A stretch of 19,261 nucleotides of DNA from an uncultured Flavobacteriales bacterium (lineage in GTDB: Bacteria; Bacteroidota; Bacteroidia; Palsa-965), in assembly GCA_946478675.1 (NCBI GenBank), contig CAMLEF010000042.1:1-19261 (forward strand), given 5' to 3'. Position numbers and translations under genes: made by a program. Positions 7,532 to 14,946 of this stretch are shown piece after piece; the stretch's first letter is position 1, and each line of letters opens with the position of its first letter. The notes below the pieces were generated by a model that searched no databases, was not told the origin of the DNA, and saw only the letters and a program-made list of their open reading frames with translations.

Positions 7532-8218
7532 TAAGTACAGCGGACTGCACTTATCCCAAGCTCAAAATATCGAACCACATCTTGGCGGGCAATGGCGCGG
7601 GCTGCAGCCCAACAGTCACAAGAAAATCCGGTTCGGTAAGCCTAAGCGTCCCAATATCGAACCTCAGCCCCAGCAAAATCAACACTCGCGATCACCACGG
7701 GCTGTAAAAGGCATCACACATTACAGTGCGCAATCGCTTTATCGAACCCAATTTCCAATGGAAACAAAGGGCGCAGAGCAGTCAGAAAAATCTTCTTGTG
7801 GGGAAAAGGAATCGAACCGGGAAGATGTTCGTCGCATCAACCCCGCGTTAAAGCCGGTGACGAGCTGTATTAAGCCCACTATAGTGATACAGTCAGACAT
7901 GCTCTTTCCCGCTTCCACCCATCGCAGAGCCGTATACAACGCACACACGAGGTCCTAGTGAACACTAATAATTAGAATGCTATGAATTCTTATATTTACT
8001 TGGTTCTTCGAAAGGGGGTGACATCTTGTTCCCGGTATGTTACCCGTTACCAGTAACTGAATGTGAGAGTGGTTAATCTTCAGGTGATTGCCGAGTTCTT
8101 TAGTATTTCAAGATTGAAGATTCTTTATTTTTTGAAGCAGAACCGTTCTTCTTACCCAGTGAGAATCGTCTCGCTTTCCCTGCCCGACTGCGTCATTCAG
8201 GCGGCGCTCTACTCCTCA

Positions 8219-8279
8219 GCGTTGAAAAAAGTAAACCTCGAAGGTTTCAAAAACCTTCGAGGTTTACTTTTTTCAACGC
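8219..8279. repeat. Perfect inverted repeat, 29-bp arms, 3-nt loop
   Basis: Bases 8219-8247 are the exact reverse complement of 8251-8279, separated only by CAA. The arms contain GTAAACCTCGAAGGTTT, with A6 and T6 runs near the outer ends. As RNA from either strand it would be a very stable hairpin. It could act as a bidirectional terminator, but its length and perfection also fit a REP-like or miniature mobile palindrome. Similar CTCGAAGGTTT palindromes occur between genes in other Bacteroidetes as far as I recall. Confidence 0.9.
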
Positions 8280-8339
8280 CTCCGGGGTGCCGCTGCAATC
8301 GAGGCTAGGAAGAGCCGTCTGGAGTTTCAATGCACCGCA

Positions 8340-8518
8340 TTTTTATTGCAGTTCATCAGGCTGAGTAGCGGAGTAAATTTTTATTGCAGCTCGCAAGGCA
8401 GACAGAGACGCACATTTTTTATTGCAGTTCGTCAGGCTGAGTAACGAAGTAAATTTTTATTGCAGTTCATCAGGCTGAGTAGCGGAGCGCATCGAAGCCT
8501 GACGAACTCCAATAAAAA
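8340..8518. repeat. Four 38-bp tandem repeats closed by an inverted partial copy
   Basis: Units begin TTTTTATTGCAG at 8340, 8378, 8416 and 8454, an exact 38-base period. Units 1, 3 and 4 share TTCRTCAGGCTGAGTARCGRAG; unit 2 is diverged in the middle. Bases 8496-8518 are the reverse complement of the first 23 bases of a unit with one or two mismatches, so the last unit folds on this copy with a 19-nt loop. The array lies downstream of the minus-strand protease gene and its terminator. There is no spacer-repeat alternation as in CRISPR. Confidence 0.88.
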
Positions 8519-8543
8519 AGCCGCTCCCGGAAAAGGAACGGCT
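8514..8543 (-). terminator. Rho-independent terminator of the first M43 protease gene
   Basis: Read on the minus strand, a 9-bp stem (AGCCGTTCC with GGAGCGGCT, including one G-U pair) is followed by five or more U residues. It lies about 25 nt past the stop codon of the protease gene at 8567-9853. The T tract overlaps the end of the 38-bp repeat array. Confidence 0.8.
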
Positions 8544-8566
8544 CTTTATTCATTCGAAAGAATCAC

Positions 8567-9853
8567 TTAGTTGATGATCACCTTCCGCGTTACTTTCTCA
8601 TGCGCGTTGCGAACTTCAATGAAGTAAACGCCTTCTTTATTGCCGGTAAGATCAAGCGTCAGCTGGCCTTCGTTCAGCGCATCGAAATGCTGTGCGTAAA
8701 CGATCTCGCCGAGCACGTTGTAAACGCTGATGTCCGTGTTCTCCATCTGCAGCGGTCCGAAGCTCAGCGTAAACTCTCCGTGCGAAGGCGACGGCGCTAC
8801 GGTGAACACGCTCTTCAGCGTAAGGTCCGCAACACCAACCGGAGTACAAGCGATCGACGACATGATCGGCAAACGTCCGCCGTTCAGCGTCGCCCAGATG
8901 CGCGTCTTCTGACCGTTGGTGAAGAAATACATCGCGGCATCGTCCGTGTAATCCATGTAGTTCATCCACATCGTGCCGGGCGAAGTGCTCGTGCAGGCAT
9001 CCGTCTGAACGCTGCCCACAGCGAACGTGCCGTAGTGGCAATCGCACTGGTTCGGCGTATCCGCAACGTTATCGCTGCCGGAGCATTGTGAGCCGCCGTC
9101 ATTGCAAACGCCGTCCGCATTCGTATCGTCGCCCCAGATGTGGAAGAGGTTGAACCAGTGTCCCACTTCGTGCGTGGCGGTGCGGCCTTTGTTGTAAGGA
9201 GCAGCAGCGCCCGTTACGCCTACCGCGCTGAACAACAGCACCACGCCGTCTTTATTGGCAGGGCCGCCGGAGAACGTCGAATAGCCCAGCAGTCCGCCGC
9301 TGAGGTTGCACACCCAGATGTTCAGGTAGTTGTTGCGGTCCCACGCATCCGCGCCGCCGGTGGAAGCAAATTTCACCGGGTCGCCGCTCATGCCGAACGA
9401 CGTTACCGTGGTTTGCGTGCGCTCGATGCCGTCCGTCCAGTTGCCGGAAGGATCGCGTTTTGCCAGGCAGAACTCCACTTCGCAGTCGGCAGCGAGTCCC
9501 TGGAAAGCAGCCGGTACGTTGCCGATATCGGCGTTCATCTTGCGGTAATCTTTGTTGAGCACGTCGATCTGCTCGAGCAAACGTTGCGTGCTGATGTTCT
9601 GTGAAGCTGTTTTGTAAACGACGTGGAAAATAACAGGGATCGTAACGATCGCGCGGTTGGTGTAACCGGTCGGATGCGCCTGGAGGAATTGCTGGTAGTC
9701 CTGCTCGTTCTGGTTAAGAACGTTGGCCAGCGACGGATCCGCAGCGAGTTCCTGTTGTTTGTATTCGTAGCTGGCGCAGCGTTGAACATTTTGCCCGGAT
9801 GCAAATACCGGCGCAAGCAGCAATGCAAGGGCAGGGAGTAAAAGTTTCTTCAT
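8567..9853 (-). CDS. Secreted M43-type metalloprotease with T9SS sorting domain
   Basis: A 428-residue exported zinc protease of the PAPP-A/cytophagalysin type (MEROPS M43). The start gives a Sec signal peptide (MKKLLLPALALLLAPVFASG). The catalytic domain begins near VTIPVIFHVVYKT. It carries HEVGHWFNLFH with zinc ligands His228, His232 and His238 and catalytic Glu229. A Cys-rich loop (DDTNADGVCNDGG, CSGSDNVADTPNQCDC) and a Met-turn region WMNYMDYTDD follow. The last 80 residues or so, with YNVLGEIVYAQ and GVYFIEVRN and ending KVTRKVIIN, are a type A T9SS C-terminal sorting domain, so the protein should be secreted or surface-attached through the type IX system. It is the smallest of three tandem paralogues and closest to the 9966-11285 gene. 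The substrate is unknown. Confidence 0.95.
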   Translation of the reverse strand: MKKLLLPALALLLAPVFASGQNVQRCASYEYKQQELAADPSLANVLNQNEQDYQQFLQAHPTGYTNRAIVTIPVIFHVVYKTASQNISTQRLLEQIDVLNKDYRKMNADIGNVPAAFQGLAADCEVEFCLAKRDPSGNWTDGIERTQTTVTSFGMSGDPVKFASTGGADAWDRNNYLNIWVCNLSGGLLGYSTFSGGPANKDGVVLLFSAVGVTGAAAPYNKGRTATHEVGHWFNLFHIWGDDTNADGVCNDGGSQCSGSDNVADTPNQCDCHYGTFAVGSVQTDACTSTSPGTMWMNYMDYTDDAAMYFFTNGQKTRIWATLNGGRLPIMSSIACTPVGVADLTLKSVFTVAPSPSHGEFTLSFGPLQMENTDISVYNVLGEIVYAQHFDALNEGQLTLDLTGNKEGVYFIEVRNAHEKVTRKVIIN

Positions 9854-9880
9854 TGAAAATGCTGGTTAGGTAAGGTCTTA

Positions 9881-9911
9881 CGAAGATACGTTTTACGTCC
9901 CGCAATTCAAA
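9881..9911 (-). promoter_or_regulatory. Bacteroidetes-type promoter of the first M43 gene
   Basis: On the minus strand, TTTG (9908-9911) and TATCTTCG (9881-9888) are separated by exactly 19 nt, matching the Bacteroidetes sigma-ABfr consensus TTTG-N19-TAnnTTTG with one mismatch. The -7 box lies 27 nt before the ATG. It indicates the gene is transcribed on its own rather than only by read-through from its paralogue. Confidence 0.7.
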
Positions 9912-9913
9912 CG

Positions 9914-9946
9914 CAAAGCCGGGCAACTCCATGTCGCCCGGCTTTG
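9914..9946 (-). terminator. Hairpin between the first two M43 genes
   Basis: CAAAGCCGGGC (9914-9924) and GCCCGGCTTTG (9936-9946) form a perfect 11-bp stem with an 11-nt loop, 20 nt past the stop codon of the 9966-11285 gene. The downstream U tract on the minus strand is weak (CGTTTGAATT), so termination may be partial. It sits directly before the promoter of the next gene. Confidence 0.6.
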
Positions 9947-9965
9947 AAAAAAATGAATGCAACGC

Positions 9966-11285
9966 TTATTGATTCAGCAATACGCGTTCGGCTTTCAATG
10001 CATTTGCTGCGCGAACTTCAACAAAATAAACGCCGTTCGCTTCCTGCGAAAGATCGATGGCGAACGTGCCGCCGTTGCTGTTTTCCTGCGCGCGCGAATA
10101 CACGATTTCACCCAGCGCATTCGTCACCGTGATCTGCAGCTGCGACTGTGAAGCCAACGCAATTTCAAGGTTGAATTTTCCGGTCGACGGGTTCGGGAAA
10201 AGATCGATGGTAATGCCCGACGAAAGATTTTCCACGCCCGCCAGCTGGCATTTGTTCGAAGTCGTCAGCGCATTGTACGGCGCAGCATTGATCACGTTCG
10301 TCATGCGCGCCACCTGCCCGGTCGTGAACATGTACATGGAAACGTCATCCGTATAATCCATGTAGTTCATCCACATCGTGCCGGGCGAGCTGCTCGTGCA
10401 CGCATCCGTCTGCACGCTGCCCACCGCGAAAGCGCCGTAATGACAATCGCATTGGTTCGGCGTATCGGCCACCACGTCGCTGCCGGAACACTGGCCCGCG
10501 CCGTCATTGCAGGTGCCGTCCGCATTCGTGTCGTCGCCCCAGATGTGATAAAGATTGAAGCAGTGACCGACCTCGTGCGTCGTCGTGCGTCCGCGGTTGT
10601 ATTCCGGGTCGAGCGAGAACGTTCCGTACGACGTGTAATTGCTGCCGAAATAATAATAGCCGATCACCACGCCGAACGTCTGGCTCACATTCGAAGACGG
10701 AAATTCCGCATAGCCCAGCAGTCCGCCGCCGAGGTTGCACACCCAGATGTTGAAGTAATGCGCCGGGTCCCACGCATCGAGCCCGCCCTGGCTGTAATGC
10801 TTCACCTTGTCGTCGTCGATCCACGAAGTCGTCACCGTATTCTGCCGGCGTTCGATGCCGTCGGTGAAATTCCCGGACGGATCTTGTTTCGCTAAACAAA
10901 ACTGGATATTCGGATTGCTCACTGCTCCCTGGAAAGCCGCCGGCGTATTCGAGACGTCGCTGTTGGTGCCGGTGAAATCCTGGTTCAGCACGGCGATCTG
11001 CGAAAGGATCTGGTTGGTGGAAATATTCTGCGCCGTCGTGCCGTAAACGACGTGTACCACTACAGGGATCGTCACGGCCGACTGAACGGAATTCGCATTC
11101 GCATTCGCGAGGCGCGCCGTCATGTTCTGTTCGTACGCAGCACGTTCGGCAGCGCGTTCCGGCTGTTGCTGCTGCAGGTAAGCTTCATGCGTCAGCACGC
11201 CGCAGGTCCGCGGATGCTGCGACGGCGCGCCGAGCGACAACGCCGAAAAAGTAAGAGCGAGGATGGGGTAGAAGTATTTTTTCAT
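9966..11285 (-). CDS. Secreted M43-type metalloprotease with T9SS sorting domain (paralogue 2)
   Basis: A 439-residue paralogue of the 8567-9853 protein, very similar at DNA level through the catalytic core. It starts with a signal peptide (MKKYFYPILALTFSALSLGA). The pro-region holds a Gln/Glu/Arg-rich stretch (EAYLQQQQPERAAERAAYEQ). The zinc site is HEVGHCFNLYH with His237, His241, His247 and Glu238. The Cys-rich loop (DDTNADGTCNDGAGQCSG) and the Met-turn region WMNYMDYTDD are intact. The C-terminal 80 residues start near DLFPNPSTGKFNLEI and end AERVLLNQ, a standard T9SS type A sorting domain. It is expected to act outside the cell on proteins. It lies between its two paralogues in the same direction, with a terminator on each side. 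Confidence 0.95.
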   Translation of the reverse strand: MKKYFYPILALTFSALSLGAPSQHPRTCGVLTHEAYLQQQQPERAAERAAYEQNMTARLANANANSVQSAVTIPVVVHVVYGTTAQNISTNQILSQIAVLNQDFTGTNSDVSNTPAAFQGAVSNPNIQFCLAKQDPSGNFTDGIERRQNTVTTSWIDDDKVKHYSQGGLDAWDPAHYFNIWVCNLGGGLLGYAEFPSSNVSQTFGVVIGYYYFGSNYTSYGTFSLDPEYNRGRTTTHEVGHCFNLYHIWGDDTNADGTCNDGAGQCSGSDVVADTPNQCDCHYGAFAVGSVQTDACTSSSPGTMWMNYMDYTDDVSMYMFTTGQVARMTNVINAAPYNALTTSNKCQLAGVENLSSGITIDLFPNPSTGKFNLEIALASQSQLQITVTNALGEIVYSRAQENSNGGTFAIDLSQEANGVYFVEVRAANALKAERVLLNQ

Positions 11286-11303
11286 AAAGAGGTTCTTGTC
11301 TAA

Positions 11304-11311
11304 CGAAGGTA
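11304..11311 (-). promoter_or_regulatory. Probable -7 element of M43 paralogue 2
   Basis: TACCTTCG on the minus strand matches TAnnTTTG with one mismatch, the same variant (TAnnTTCG) as in the neighbouring paralogue. It lies 18 nt before the ATG. No clear TTTG is seen 19 nt upstream, where the T tract of the preceding terminator lies, so this is less certain than the promoter at 9881-9911. Confidence 0.45.
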
Positions 11312-11326
11312 CAACAACGCCGGTGT

Positions 11327-11362
11327 AAAAAAGAAAGCCCCGCCTCGGGAGGCAGGGCTTTC
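11327..11362 (-). terminator. Strong terminator of the third M43 gene
   Basis: On the minus strand, GAAAGCCCTGCCTC pairs with GAGGCGGGGCTTTC around a short loop, followed by six U residues. It starts 17 nt past the stop codon of the 11379-13655 gene, so that gene should not be co-transcribed with the next paralogue. Confidence 0.88.
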
Positions 11363-11378
11363 ACCGAAAAAGATCCGG

Positions 11379-13655
11379 TTATCGGTTGATGACGATACGC
11401 TGTACCGTTTTCTCTTCGCCGGCGGTGACTTCTACGAAGTAAACACCGTTGGGCTGGGAAGAAAGGTCGAGCGAGTACTGTCCGCCGTAGGTGTTGCCTT
11501 CAGCAAACTGCATCACGGTCTGGCCGATCGCGTTCGTTACTTTGACGTTCAGGTTTTCCTGGCTGTTGAGCGCAACGTTCAGGTTGAACAGGCCGGTTGT
11601 CGACGGGTTCGGGAACAGGTTCACGCTGCTGGAAAGCTGCATCGACTGCACATCGGTCGTGTTGGTGATGTTGATGTCGTCGAGGTAGAGATCGTCTTCG
11701 TAATCGGAGATGTTGCGGAACTTCACGTAAAGCGCGTTCGCCGACTGGTACGGGAGCAGCGATACGGTTTCGAGGCGCCACTGGGCAGCGGTCGGAACCC
11801 ATGCTGCAGAGTTGCTCGAAAGCGGGGTTGCCGTCTGGAGGTTAGAGCCCCATTTCTTGTAAACCGTCGTCCACGTCGTGCCGCAGTCGGTAGAGACGAG
11901 CACTTCGAGCGTATCAGAATACTGGTACGGAACCGTCCAGTAGGTGTACGCCACCTGGAAGGTCATCACCGGGTTGGAAATCATGGAAACGTTTACCGGG
12001 GAGGTGACCATTTCATCGCGCTGGCCATTGCCGCCCTGGTAGCCCCAGTTGTCCATGCGTGCGCAGGCAACACCCGTTTTTGCGCAGGTCGTCGTGCGGG
12101 CCCAGGTCGTAGCGCCGTCCGGGTTGTTGAGCGTCCAGCCGGTCGGAACGAACGTGCCGCCTTCAAAGCCTTCGAAGAACGGCGGGTTGGAGCCGGCCGA
12201 TACGCAGGTGAAGTTGGATGTTTGCTGGTCGTTCGCTGCGTTGGCGTCAGACGTGCTGTTCGGGTTGCTGGTGTAGCAGGTGAAGGTGTGCGACGCTGCC
12301 GTAGTGGTCATGCTCGAAAGCGTAACCGTTGCCGTATTGCCCGAGGTGATCGTGCCCGACCAGCTGTAGGTCTGCACCGCGTTGTTGTCGATCTTGTAGT
12401 TGATCGTGCAGGAAGTCAGCGTGGTGGCGCCGAAGTTTTTCAGCGTTACAACCGGCGTGAAAGACGTGCCGCAGATCGTGCCGTTCGGCGTAGTGATCGT
12501 CGGAATGCCGGCGTCGGTACCGACCGCAACCGGCGACTGGCAACCGTTGGAGGTTTGCAGCGCGTTGTACGGAGAAGTGTTCAGGACCGCGAGCATGCGC
12601 GTCTTCTGGCCGTTCGTGAAAAGGTTCAGGCAGTTGTCATACGAGTAGTCCATGTAGTTCTCGAACATGATGCCGGGGTTCGTTGTCGCGCAGGCATCGG
12701 TGTGCGGGTAAGTGTAGCAGGTCGTCGTGGCGTCGGCCTGGTTCGGCGTGTCGGAGCACTGGTCGGAACCGCTGCAGGAGCCGCCGTCGTCACCCCAGAT
12801 GTGATAGAGGTTGAAGCAGTGCGAGAACTCGTGCGTGGTGGTGCGGCCGCGGTCGTACGGAGACTGTACTGCCGAGAACGTGCCATACGACGTGTAGTTG
12901 GAACCAAACGCGGAGTAGAGAATAACTACGCCCATCGTCTGGCTTGCGCTGGCCGTCGGGAACTCACCGTAGCCGAGCAGGCCGGAACCGAGGTTGCACA
13001 CCCAGATGTTCAGGTAGCGCGTCGGGTCCCATGCGTTGGCGCCGCCGGTGTTGGCGTGCTTCACGCCGTCGTTCGAAGAGAAAGAAGTAACCGTGGTCGA
13101 CGTGCGCTCGATGCCGTTCGTCACGTTGCCGTTCGGATCCTGCTGCGCAAGGCAGAACTGGATCGTCGTGTTGGCAGCCTGCGACCAATGCGTGTTCGCA
13201 TCCGAATTGGTGCGGCCGAAGTCTTCGTTCAACACCTGGATCTGCGAGAACACCTGGTTGTCCGGGATGTTTTGCGCAGCGGTTTTGTAAACGACGTGAA
13301 CGACTACCGGCAGCGTGATGACCGACTGCGTGGTTTCGAGCTGGTTCTTGTGAGCGGCGATGTAAGCCTGGATCTGCTGCTCGTACGCGTTACGGTCGGC
13401 AGCATAATTCGGGTTCTCGTTTACCAGCGTGTTGTAACGCTGTGCGTTCTGGTTGTCACGGTCAGTCTGCGTGGTCGCGTCCATGTTGAAACGGATCATC
13501 GATTTGCCGCTGACGTCATTCGGCTGGTTGGCGTTGATGTCCGTCAAGGCTGCTCCCGACGTGGTACCGGGAATGATTTTGTTCTTCGCAGTCTGAGCAA
13601 AAGCAGCAGAGAACAGGACGCACAAGGCCAATGCAGAGAATAATTTCTTCTTCAT
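11379..13655 (-). CDS. Large secreted M43-type metalloprotease with Ig-like, MAM-like and T9SS domains
   Basis: A 758-residue paralogue of the two downstream proteases with extra domains. It has a signal peptide (MKKKLFSALALCVLFSAAFA), a pro-region of about 95 residues, and a catalytic domain from VITLPVVVHVVYKT. The zinc site is HEFSHCFNLYH (His275, His279, His285, Glu276), with Phe-Ser replacing the Val-Gly of its paralogues. The Cys-rich loop is shorter and the Met-turn reads FENYMDYSYD. After it come an Ig-like or CARDB-like segment (TPVVTLKNFGATTLTSCTIN) and a MAM/choice-of-anchor-like jelly roll (FFEGFEGGTFVPTGWTLNN to LYLDDINI). The last 78 residues from NLFPNPSTTGLFNLNV to VQRIVINR are a T9SS sorting domain. 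The added beta domains probably bind substrate or surface. It is the first gene of the minus-strand cluster; I could not define its promoter. Confidence 0.95.
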   Translation of the reverse strand: MKKKLFSALALCVLFSAAFAQTAKNKIIPGTTSGAALTDINANQPNDVSGKSMIRFNMDATTQTDRDNQNAQRYNTLVNENPNYAADRNAYEQQIQAYIAAHKNQLETTQSVITLPVVVHVVYKTAAQNIPDNQVFSQIQVLNEDFGRTNSDANTHWSQAANTTIQFCLAQQDPNGNVTNGIERTSTTVTSFSSNDGVKHANTGGANAWDPTRYLNIWVCNLGSGLLGYGEFPTASASQTMGVVILYSAFGSNYTSYGTFSAVQSPYDRGRTTTHEFSHCFNLYHIWGDDGGSCSGSDQCSDTPNQADATTTCYTYPHTDACATTNPGIMFENYMDYSYDNCLNLFTNGQKTRMLAVLNTSPYNALQTSNGCQSPVAVGTDAGIPTITTPNGTICGTSFTPVVTLKNFGATTLTSCTINYKIDNNAVQTYSWSGTITSGNTATVTLSSMTTTAASHTFTCYTSNPNSTSDANAANDQQTSNFTCVSAGSNPPFFEGFEGGTFVPTGWTLNNPDGATTWARTTTCAKTGVACARMDNWGYQGGNGQRDEMVTSPVNVSMISNPVMTFQVAYTYWTVPYQYSDTLEVLVSTDCGTTWTTVYKKWGSNLQTATPLSSNSAAWVPTAAQWRLETVSLLPYQSANALYVKFRNISDYEDDLYLDDINITNTTDVQSMQLSSSVNLFPNPSTTGLFNLNVALNSQENLNVKVTNAIGQTVMQFAEGNTYGGQYSLDLSSQPNGVYFVEVTAGEEKTVQRIVINR

Positions 13656-13858
13656 GCGATGGTGTTAATGGTTTTGATTGATTGGTGTGTACTAATCGGG
13701 ATGGTGTCCCGGTGGTTATTTGGGCGAACGTGAAGATGAGTATTGTTTTTCAAATAAACAAGCTGCTATTATTCAGCTGTTTAACCTTCTGTGAAGTCAT
13801 CTTTCCGGAAAAAGCGGCGAACAGGTGGAATTTCCCGCTGTATTCGCAATTTTGCATC

Positions 13859-14545
13859 ATGAAAAGGCGCATTCTGCTCGTCGAGGATGAGGAAAACCTG
13901 TTGAAAACAATCCGGCTCAACCTCGAGCTGGAAGGACACGAAGTCATCCCTGCCATCGACGGCGACAGCGCGCTGCGGGTCTTCGCGGAAATGCCGTTCG
14001 ACCTCGTGATCCTCGACGTGATGCTGCCGATGCGCAACGGTTTCGACGTGTGCGCCGCCATCCGCGAAAAAGACCAGCGTGTTCCCGTGCTTTTTCTCAC
14101 GGCGAAAGCCGATAGCGAAGACCGCGTGAAAGGGCTCCGACTCGGCGCCGATGATTATCTCGTCAAGCCGTTCAACCTCGAAGAATTCCTGCTGCGCGTG
14201 CAGAACCTGTTGCGCCGCTCACCCGGAAAAGAGGAACAGCTGCCTTCGCTCGTCACGTTCGGAAAAAACAGCGTCAACTTCGCGACCTACGAAACGTCGG
14301 GCCCCGCAGGCGATTTTACGCTTTCCAAACGCGAAGTGGAATTGCTGCGGCTGCTGATGGAAAAAGAAGGCGAAGTCGTTTCGCGCGATGAAATTTTAGA
14401 AAAGCTCTGGAAAGATGACGCCCAGCCCACCGCCCGCGCCATCGACAATTACATTCTGAATTTCCGCAAGTATTTCGAAGAGCAACCGCGGGAGCCGAGG
14501 CATTTCTTTTCCATTCGCGGCGTCGGTTATAAGTTCCAAAAGTAG
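13859..14545 (+). CDS. OmpR/PhoB-type two-component response regulator
   Basis: A 228-residue protein with a receiver domain and a C-terminal winged-helix DNA-binding domain. I start it at the ATG at 13859 (MKRRILLVEDEENL); the open frame runs back to 13682, but the extra residues are hydrophobic and unlike a receiver. The acidic pocket is E9-D10, the phosphate acceptor is Asp53 in VILDVMLP, and the switch residues are Thr81 (FLTAKAD) and Lys103 (YLVKPFN). The effector half includes LSKREVELLRLLMEKEGEVV, then ARAIDNYILNFRKYFEE and IRGVGYKF, typical of the OmpR group. No histidine kinase is present in the window, so its partner lies elsewhere. It is divergent from the M43 cluster and convergent with the small membrane-protein gene. 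Confidence 0.95.
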   Translation: MKRRILLVEDEENLLKTIRLNLELEGHEVIPAIDGDSALRVFAEMPFDLVILDVMLPMRNGFDVCAAIREKDQRVPVLFLTAKADSEDRVKGLRLGADDYLVKPFNLEEFLLRVQNLLRRSPGKEEQLPSLVTFGKNSVNFATYETSGPAGDFTLSKREVELLRLLMEKEGEVVSRDEILEKLWKDDAQPTARAIDNYILNFRKYFEEQPREPRHFFSIRGVGYKFQK

Positions 14546-14558
14546 TTTCGGGGAAAAT

Positions 14559-14651
14559 CGGTCATTCGGTCATTCGGTTGTCAGTCATTCGGTCTTTGTG
14601 ATTCTATTTACTGACCGACTGACGACCGACAACTGACCGACTGACCGACCG
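14559..14651. repeat. Imperfect palindrome of CGGTCATT/GACCGACT units between convergent genes
   Basis: The left half repeats CGGTCATT-like units and the right half repeats GACCGACTGAC-like units, so the two halves are near reverse complements. The inner arms GTCATTCGGTC (14584-14594) and GACCGACTGAC (14613-14623) pair with one mismatch. It fills the space between the stop codons of the response regulator and the small membrane-protein gene and could act as a bidirectional terminator, though no good T tract follows. Confidence 0.65.
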
Positions 14652-14655
14652 TTTT

Positions 14656-14943
14656 TCATTTCATCGAAGCTGCCACACTATCCTTCTTCTGCTGAAGTTC
14701 CTTAAGAGAATCTCTCTTCTCCTTCTTCGCCTCATTCCCATCACCGAATTCCGCCACGATGAACGCGACCAGCAGCACGAGCACGACGATCAGGAAGATC
14801 TTGCGGTAACGATAGAGCGGCGTGCGGTACAGCGGGTGGGTCATCTTCTGGTAATTCTGCATGACCTTGCCAAAGTCCTTGTGCCGCGCGATCTGCTCTT
14901 CGCGGGGTTCTTTCGGGTCGATATTGAATTTATAGTTTGCCAT
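14656..14943 (-). CDS. Small single-pass membrane protein in operon with an ECF sigma gene
   Basis: A 95-residue protein with a charged N-terminal half (MANYKFNIDPKEPREEQIAR), one hydrophobic helix at about residues 49-65 (IFLIVVLVLLVAFIVAEF), and a highly charged C-terminal tail of about 28 residues rich in Lys, Glu and Asp that is probably coiled or helical. Its ATG lies 3 nt after the stop codon of the sigma factor, so the two are almost certainly co-transcribed and perhaps translationally coupled. Position suggests a role in sigma control, but it has no zinc-binding His-Cys motif or other known anti-sigma signature. I do not recognise a named family. Confidence 0.8.
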   Translation of the reverse strand: MANYKFNIDPKEPREEQIARHKDFGKVMQNYQKMTHPLYRTPLYRYRKIFLIVVLVLLVAFIVAEFGDGNEAKKEKRDSLKELQQKKDSVAASMK

Positions 14944-14946
14944 GAC

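Larger units (their letters stand above)
7334..8218. other. Unexplained gene-poor region
   Basis: About 885 bases with no protein I recognise on either strand. The plus-strand frame 7494-7958 stays open for about 155 codons, but its first ATG is at 7758 and the peptide is basic, Gln/Asn/Arg-rich and unlike any family I know, so I do not call it a gene. A minus-strand stretch near 7800-7812 reads GGTTCGATTCC, like a tRNA T-loop, but no matching T-stem or cloverleaf can be drawn. The left end (7379-7438) resembles the scar at 4566-4654. This may be decayed mobile or RHS-related DNA. Confidence 0.5.

Noticed and set aside
7740..7880. Possible tRNA or tmRNA end on the minus strand (GGTTCGATTCC)
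   Set aside because: The flanking T-stem bases do not pair (only two of five), no D- or anticodon arm can be drawn at normal spacing, and no CCA end is present.
8340..8518. CRISPR array
   Set aside because: Units are contiguous 38-bp repeats with no unique spacers, one unit is diverged, the last copy is inverted, and no cas gene is near.
12222..13643. Long open frame of 473 codons on the plus strand
   Set aside because: It lies fully antisense to the M43 protease gene, which has signal peptide, zinc site and sorting domain. The antisense product is Arg/Val-rich with no motif, a shadow of biased codons.
13682..13858. N-terminal extension of the response regulator
   Set aside because: The extra 59 residues precede the canonical receiver start MKRRILLVEDEE and look like translated promoter region. 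The ATG at 13859 fits the family.
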